Below, one piece after another: positions 54,108 through 60,100 of a DNA stretch of 64,000 bases. The position numbers and the translations under genes are program-made. The notes below the pieces were generated by a model that saw nothing but the letters and a program-made list of their open reading frames with translations, was not told where the DNA came from and did not search any database. The stretch lies in contig JAODUO010001188.1 in NCBI GenBank assembly GCA_025642075.2, positions 62,001 to 126,000 of the forward strand, given 5' to 3'. Source of the stretch: Ridgeia piscesae. Its lineage: Eukaryota; Annelida; Polychaeta; Sabellida; Siboglinidae. Each line of letters starts with the position of its first letter. Positions within the stretch are counted from its first letter, which is position 1.

Positions 54108-57100
54108 TATACTATACATATACATATACATATAGTATCCACCTTGTGAGTGTGTTCTGTCATGTAATTGCTGGGTAATTCGATGACATCTAGTATCTAC
54201 TTTGTGAGTGTCTTTTGTATGAGTTTTCTATCTTATACATATCTCTGTTGTGTAAGTCTACTGTGTAGTGTCCAATAGCAGTCTAGTGTCTCTGGTGAGT
54301 GTCTCTGTTGCATAAGTCTACTGTGTAGTGTCCAATAGCAGTCTAGTGTCTCTGGTGAGTGTCTCTGTTGCATAAGTCTACTGTGTAGTGTCCAATAGCA
54401 GTCTAGTGTCTCTGGTGAGTGTCTCTGTTGCATAAGTCTACTGTGTAGTGTCCAATAGCAGTCTAGTGTCTCTGGTGAGTGTCTCTGTTGCATAAGTCTA
54501 CTGTGTAGTGTCCAATACATCTATGTTGTGAGTGTTTTTCAGTTTTTTCCAATAGCAGTCTAGTGTCTCTGGTGAGTGTCTCTGTTGCATAAGTCTACTG
54601 TATAGTGTCCAATAGCAGTCTAGTGTCTCTGGTGAGTGTCTCTGTTGCATAAGTCTACTGTATAGTGTCCAATAGCAGTCTAGTGTCTCTGGTGAGTGTC
54701 TCTGTTGCATAAGTCTACTGTGTAGTGTCCAATAGCAGTCTAGTGTCTCTGGTGAGTGTCTCTGTTGCATAAGTCTACTGTATAGTGTCCAATAGCAGTC
54801 TAGTGTCTCTGGTGAGTGTCTCTGTTGCATAAGTCTACTGTGTAGTGTCCAGTAGACATATACCATCTATGTTGTGAGTGTATCTCAGTTGTATATATCT
54901 ATCTTACAGATGAATAATTAATCTACCTCATGAACGTATGTCTACCTTAAAGTACCCAGTCCTGGTCGTATATTAGATAGTTTCTAGAGGAAGGAATGAC
55001 GTCAGGTGGTCAGTCGTTTGAGTGAGGTTCTGGTCGTGTTTCAGGAGTGCCCTGGAGGAGCAGCGGAGACAGGCCGGTCAGTTGAACGAGGCTCTGGTCA
55101 TTGAGAAGGCCAACAGTGCCCAGTGCATGGACTGGCTGGACACTGCGAAGGAACACAGTTCACAGTTCAGAGAGCGCACCAACCATGTCATACAGGTGGG
55201 CACGTCTCCTCAATTAGGGGCACCTCACATGCATTAGGGGAACTTTACCTGGATTAGGGGCACTTTACCTGGATTAAAGGGACCTCACAGCGATAGGGGC
55301 ACATACCTTGATACAGGGGTCCAGTTGATTATCCCCAAAACAATTTGTGGACACAGAAACAGTAATGAAAAATGGAATAAGCGAATCAAACTGTACATAG
55401 GGTATCCCTGGTTCACTGTGAAAAGTAGAAAAATTGAGGTTTTGGAAGGACGGATGAGTGAGAAAGAAATAACTGCATGATAATTTATGAAACTGTTATC
55501 TGTGAGACTGTTTCTGGCCAGAATTGTCACAGCCTCTCCCAACATTGACACGTGTCACATGTCCTTCCCAATGTTTGATGGTTGAATGACAGAAGACATC
55601 ACTTTCAGAATCACTCTGTCTCGGAGCTTCAGAAGTATCTCACTGAGGCAAGTTTAGTGTGAAGTGGTGGAGGGAGAGGGAGAGTGGGGAGAGAGAGAGG
55701 GATGTAGAATGGGAAAAGAGGGAGGGAGAGGGAGAGTTGAAGCAGAAGGGTGGGAATGTAGGAGTGGGAAGAGGGAGGGAAGAGAAGAAAAAGAGGGACA
55801 GTTGGAAAAGAGAAGGAGGGGAGGGACAGTTGGAAGAGAAGGAGGGGAGGGACAGTTGGAAGAGAAGGAGGGGAGGGACAGTTGGAAGAGAAGGAGGGGA
55901 GGGACAGTTGGAAGAGAAGGAGGGGAGGGACAGTTGGAAGAGGGGGATGTAGAATGAGTATAGAGGAAGGGGGAGAGGAAGTGAGGGAGGGGAGAGAGTT
56001 AGAGAAGGGATGGAAGTAGAATTGGAAGAGGAGGGAGAGGTGGGAGATTGGTAAGTAGTGGGGTAGGAAGAGTGTGATTGCACCTGTGCCGAGTGAAAAT
56101 ATTAAGCCATCTCATGGTGGTCTAAACTAACACCACACTGTGTGTCATCTAGGGCTGTCACCTGTCCACCTTCTTGGATTGTGTGGCAGTTTGTCAGTTG
56201 TGTTTGGCACCCCCTAATTAAAACCTAATTAAAACCATATTCAGTGGATTGTGACACCCCTCATATTCAGTGGATTGTGACACCACCTCACTCCTCACTC
56301 GTGTGATGTCCCCCCTCACCAAGTATGACACCTTTAGTGTGTGTGTGTTCAGATGTTTCGTTTGCTGTGACACCCCTAGTATTGCACACATAGTAATCAC
56401 ATCTGCCCCATGAACAAGTTACAGATTCACTTCCTTGGCAGTCTGTGACATGCAGATATTTACTTGGTCAGTTTTAGTAGGCTTTCCCTGGCAGTTCTTA
56501 CAGCTGTACTGGAAGGAGCCAATAATTATGTTACCTCTTGTAGCTAATATTTCCAAGTACAATATGTAATTGAATTATCCAGTTTGTCCTCCATTGCTAT
56601 TGCCTGTCGTGATTGCAGAGATTGTGACTGGTGTTTGCTAGAACACATCATCGTCACAGAACACTCCTTATCACATATCATATCATTGTCACAAATAATG
56701 CAATGACTGACTTTTCTTTGTTATAGAACACGTCATTATCACAAAGCATGCAATGACTGTGATTTGTGTTTGTCATAGAACATGTCATTGTCACAAAGCA
56801 TGCAATGACTGTGATTTGTGTTTGTCATAGAACACATCATTATCACAAAGCATGCAATGACTGTGATTTGTGTTTATCATAGAACATGTCATTGTCACAA
56901 ATCATGCAATGACAGAATGACTGTGATTTGTGTTTGTCATAGAACACGTCATTGTCACAAAGCATGCAATGACTGTGATTTGTGTTTGTTATAGATTGTG
57001 TCATTGTCACAAAGCATGCAGTGACTGTGATTTGTGTTTGTCAAAGACAGTGCAATGACTAACGAGTGTTTGTAAAGTAACTTGAAATGGCATACTAACA

Positions 57101-60100
57101 TCATAAATGTTAGCTTTTCGTGACAGTGCACGGAGCATAAGTGACTGTGACTTGTGTTTGTCATGGAGCATGCATTGACTGCAACTCGTGTGTTTGCCAC
57201 AGAAGTTGAAGCAGGACATGGAGAGTGAGAAGCAGAGCCACCTGGAGGCAGTGAGTGCGTTGGAGCGAGAGCGTATGACGGTGGCGAGTCTGAGGAGAGA
57301 GGTTGACTTGGAGCGGGACCAGCACCGTAACACACAGACCAAGTACAAGGCCAAGGTGGAGCAGATGAGAGCCTCCTTGGAGCTGCACAAGTCTCGCGCG
57401 GAGGAGATCAACAGGTGAGGTCACTTTGGTTGTTTGTCTGTCGTGTCGTCAGGTTCTAGTGAGAACAGATACACACATAAGAGTAAGGTAATTTAACATG
57501 AAAAGACAAAGGATAGTTATCAATAGCGCGTTGTACATTGTGTGATGACGTGTGTTGTTAGGTGTGTTATGAAGGTGTCATGGAGTGTGTCATGTGTTGC
57601 AAGGTGCATTTGTAAACTGTGTCAGTATCATGGAGAGCATAGTGTGGTATGTCATGAAATATGTTACGGCAGAAGTCATGGGGTGTGTTGTGGAATGTGT
57701 CATGACATTTTTGTCATAAGGTGTGTCATAAATATGGCAGGTGTGTCATAAAGTGTGTCATGAGGTATGTTATTGTCACATGTGTCATGAGCTGTGTCAT
57801 GGGTATTTCGTGAAATGTTCCATGGGTATAGCATGGCATGTGTTATGAAATGTATGTGATCGTGAGTGAGGTATGTCATACACTGTGTCACAAGGTGTGT
57901 CATGGGTATGGCATTAGATGTCATACAAGTGTGTCATGAAGTGTGTCGTGAAGTGTATGTCATACAGTGTGTCACTAGGTGTGTCGTGTTGTCAGTGCCT
58001 TGCAGCGAGAGAGACAGTTGGGTGCCCAGCTGCGTGACATTCTGGATGACGAGCGCAGCAGCCAACAAGACCTCTCTGACCGTGAGCGGGCGGCCATCAC
58101 TGACCTGCAGGCCCTGCTTGACCTGGAGCGTAGTAAGCTGCTTGAGATGCAGGAGGCGCTGCAGCAAGAGCGGGACACGGTGGCCGCACTCAATGACGAC
58201 CTGCTCGCGGTCAAGGCTGAGTTCACAGAGTCACTGAACCGCGAAAGGGCCACATGCAGACAGCTGAAGACTGCGCTGGAGACGCTGCAGGTGAGAGTGG
58301 GTAGAGAGTGACAGGTGTGTAGAGGTGACAGGTAGATAGAGGGTCAGGTGGGTAGAGAATGATTTGTAGGTAGAGAACGGCAGGAAGATGGATAGGGATT
58401 GATAGATATAGAATAACAGGTAGAGAGATGGACAGGTGGTTGAAGATTGACAAGTAGATGGCATAGCGATATGTGGGTAAAGAGTGACAGGTAGGTGCAG
58501 TGACAGGTAGGTGCAGTGACAGGTAGGTGCAGTGACAGGCCAGGATCAGTTCATTTCGCCGTCACTTTATGCATTAATCTCAATCAGTTGGGAGAGGGTT
58601 TGGCCCATGAAGATGAGTCATAAATGCTCCGGAGTCAAACCCAGTTATTCTTCTGTTAATTGCTTTTGGTCACTCGTCGTTCTTTGATTGTAAATAATGA
58701 ATGAATCAGCCCAGTCCAACAAAATAAATGACATGATCAGATTATCATAACATCATCTCTACACAAGAGAAACGTCTCGTACACCACAAACTGATCATTG
58801 ACATATGAGTGAGATTGATAATCACAGGTAGATAGAGTGACAGGTGGTTGAGAAAGCGGTATCAAGATAAGATGAGATAGCGAAAATAATGAGTGACAGA
58901 TAGATAGAATATCAAGAAGGTGAGAGGGGGAAGGTAGATATGAGAGGGCAAGTGCATTTTGAAACTAATATGATTTCATCAGTCTTGTGAGACATAGAGT
59001 TATGTGACTTTATAGGCCCAGAAAGAAGACCTGAAGACGAGAATTGACCAATCGCAAGAGAGACTTCGTGAAATGCAGACAGACCGCGACCGGTGGCAGG
59101 CGAGTGTCCTCTCACCGAAGTCTCATGTCCACCAGATGGAGACAACGTATGAACTGTCAGAGGTGCGAGACAGCGACAGACTGCGACAGAGCATCTCCGG
59201 GACGAGCCATCTGGCTCAGTCGTCTGAGGTTGAGAGACTGATGGAGACAGTCACTCAGCTGCAGTCACAGCTGGCAGAGACACGCCGGGCAGAGGTGGAG
59301 GCGCGTGAAGCCTGCAACCTTCTGCGGCTGAAGAGTGCCATGGCCCCGGCTGACAGTGGATACGCACAGCACCAGTACAGCAACGGGGATGTGGTAAGAG
59401 CGCTGTGTTGTGTGTTTGTGATGTCCGTTTGTGATGTGTGTTAATGATGTGTGTTTGTGTTGTGTGTTTGTGATGTGTGTTTGTGGTGTGTGTTTGTGAT
59501 GTGTGTTTGTGATGTCTGTTTGTGATATGTGTTTGTGATGTGTGTTAATGATGTGTGTTTGTGATGTGTGGTTGTAGTGTGTGTTTGCAGTGTCTGTTTG
59601 TGATGTGTGTTAATGATGTGTGTTTGTGATGTCTGTTTGTGATATGTGTTTGTGATGTGTGTTTGTGATGTGTGGTTGTGATGTGTGTTTGTGATGTGTG
59701 TTTGTGATATGGTTGATATGTGTTTGTGATATGTGTTTGTGATATGGGTTAACGATGTGTGTTGGTGTGTTTGATGTGTGTTTGTGATGATGAGTAGTTG
59801 TAATGTGTTACAGTGTCATGTTTGTAATATGTGTAGATGTAGCATGTCAAAGCGTTATGTCTGCTTTGTAATAGTTATTGTGTCACGTGTAAGTGTTACA
59901 ATGTTATGATTGTAATGTTATGTCTGTAATGTTTAGCTCTTACAGTATTATGTTTGTAATGTATAGTTGTAATGTCTTAGTGTTGTGTTTGTAATGTGTG
60001 CCCAAAATATCATACACTGTTGTATGTGTAATATGCTGTTGTAATATTTCATTGTGTGATGATTACAGTGTGGTTGTATTACATTACGTCTTTTGCCGCA

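Noticed and set aside
22845..54856. CRISPR-like regularly repeated DNA
   Set aside because: Arrays are head-to-tail with no unique spacers, and the DNA is eukaryotic.
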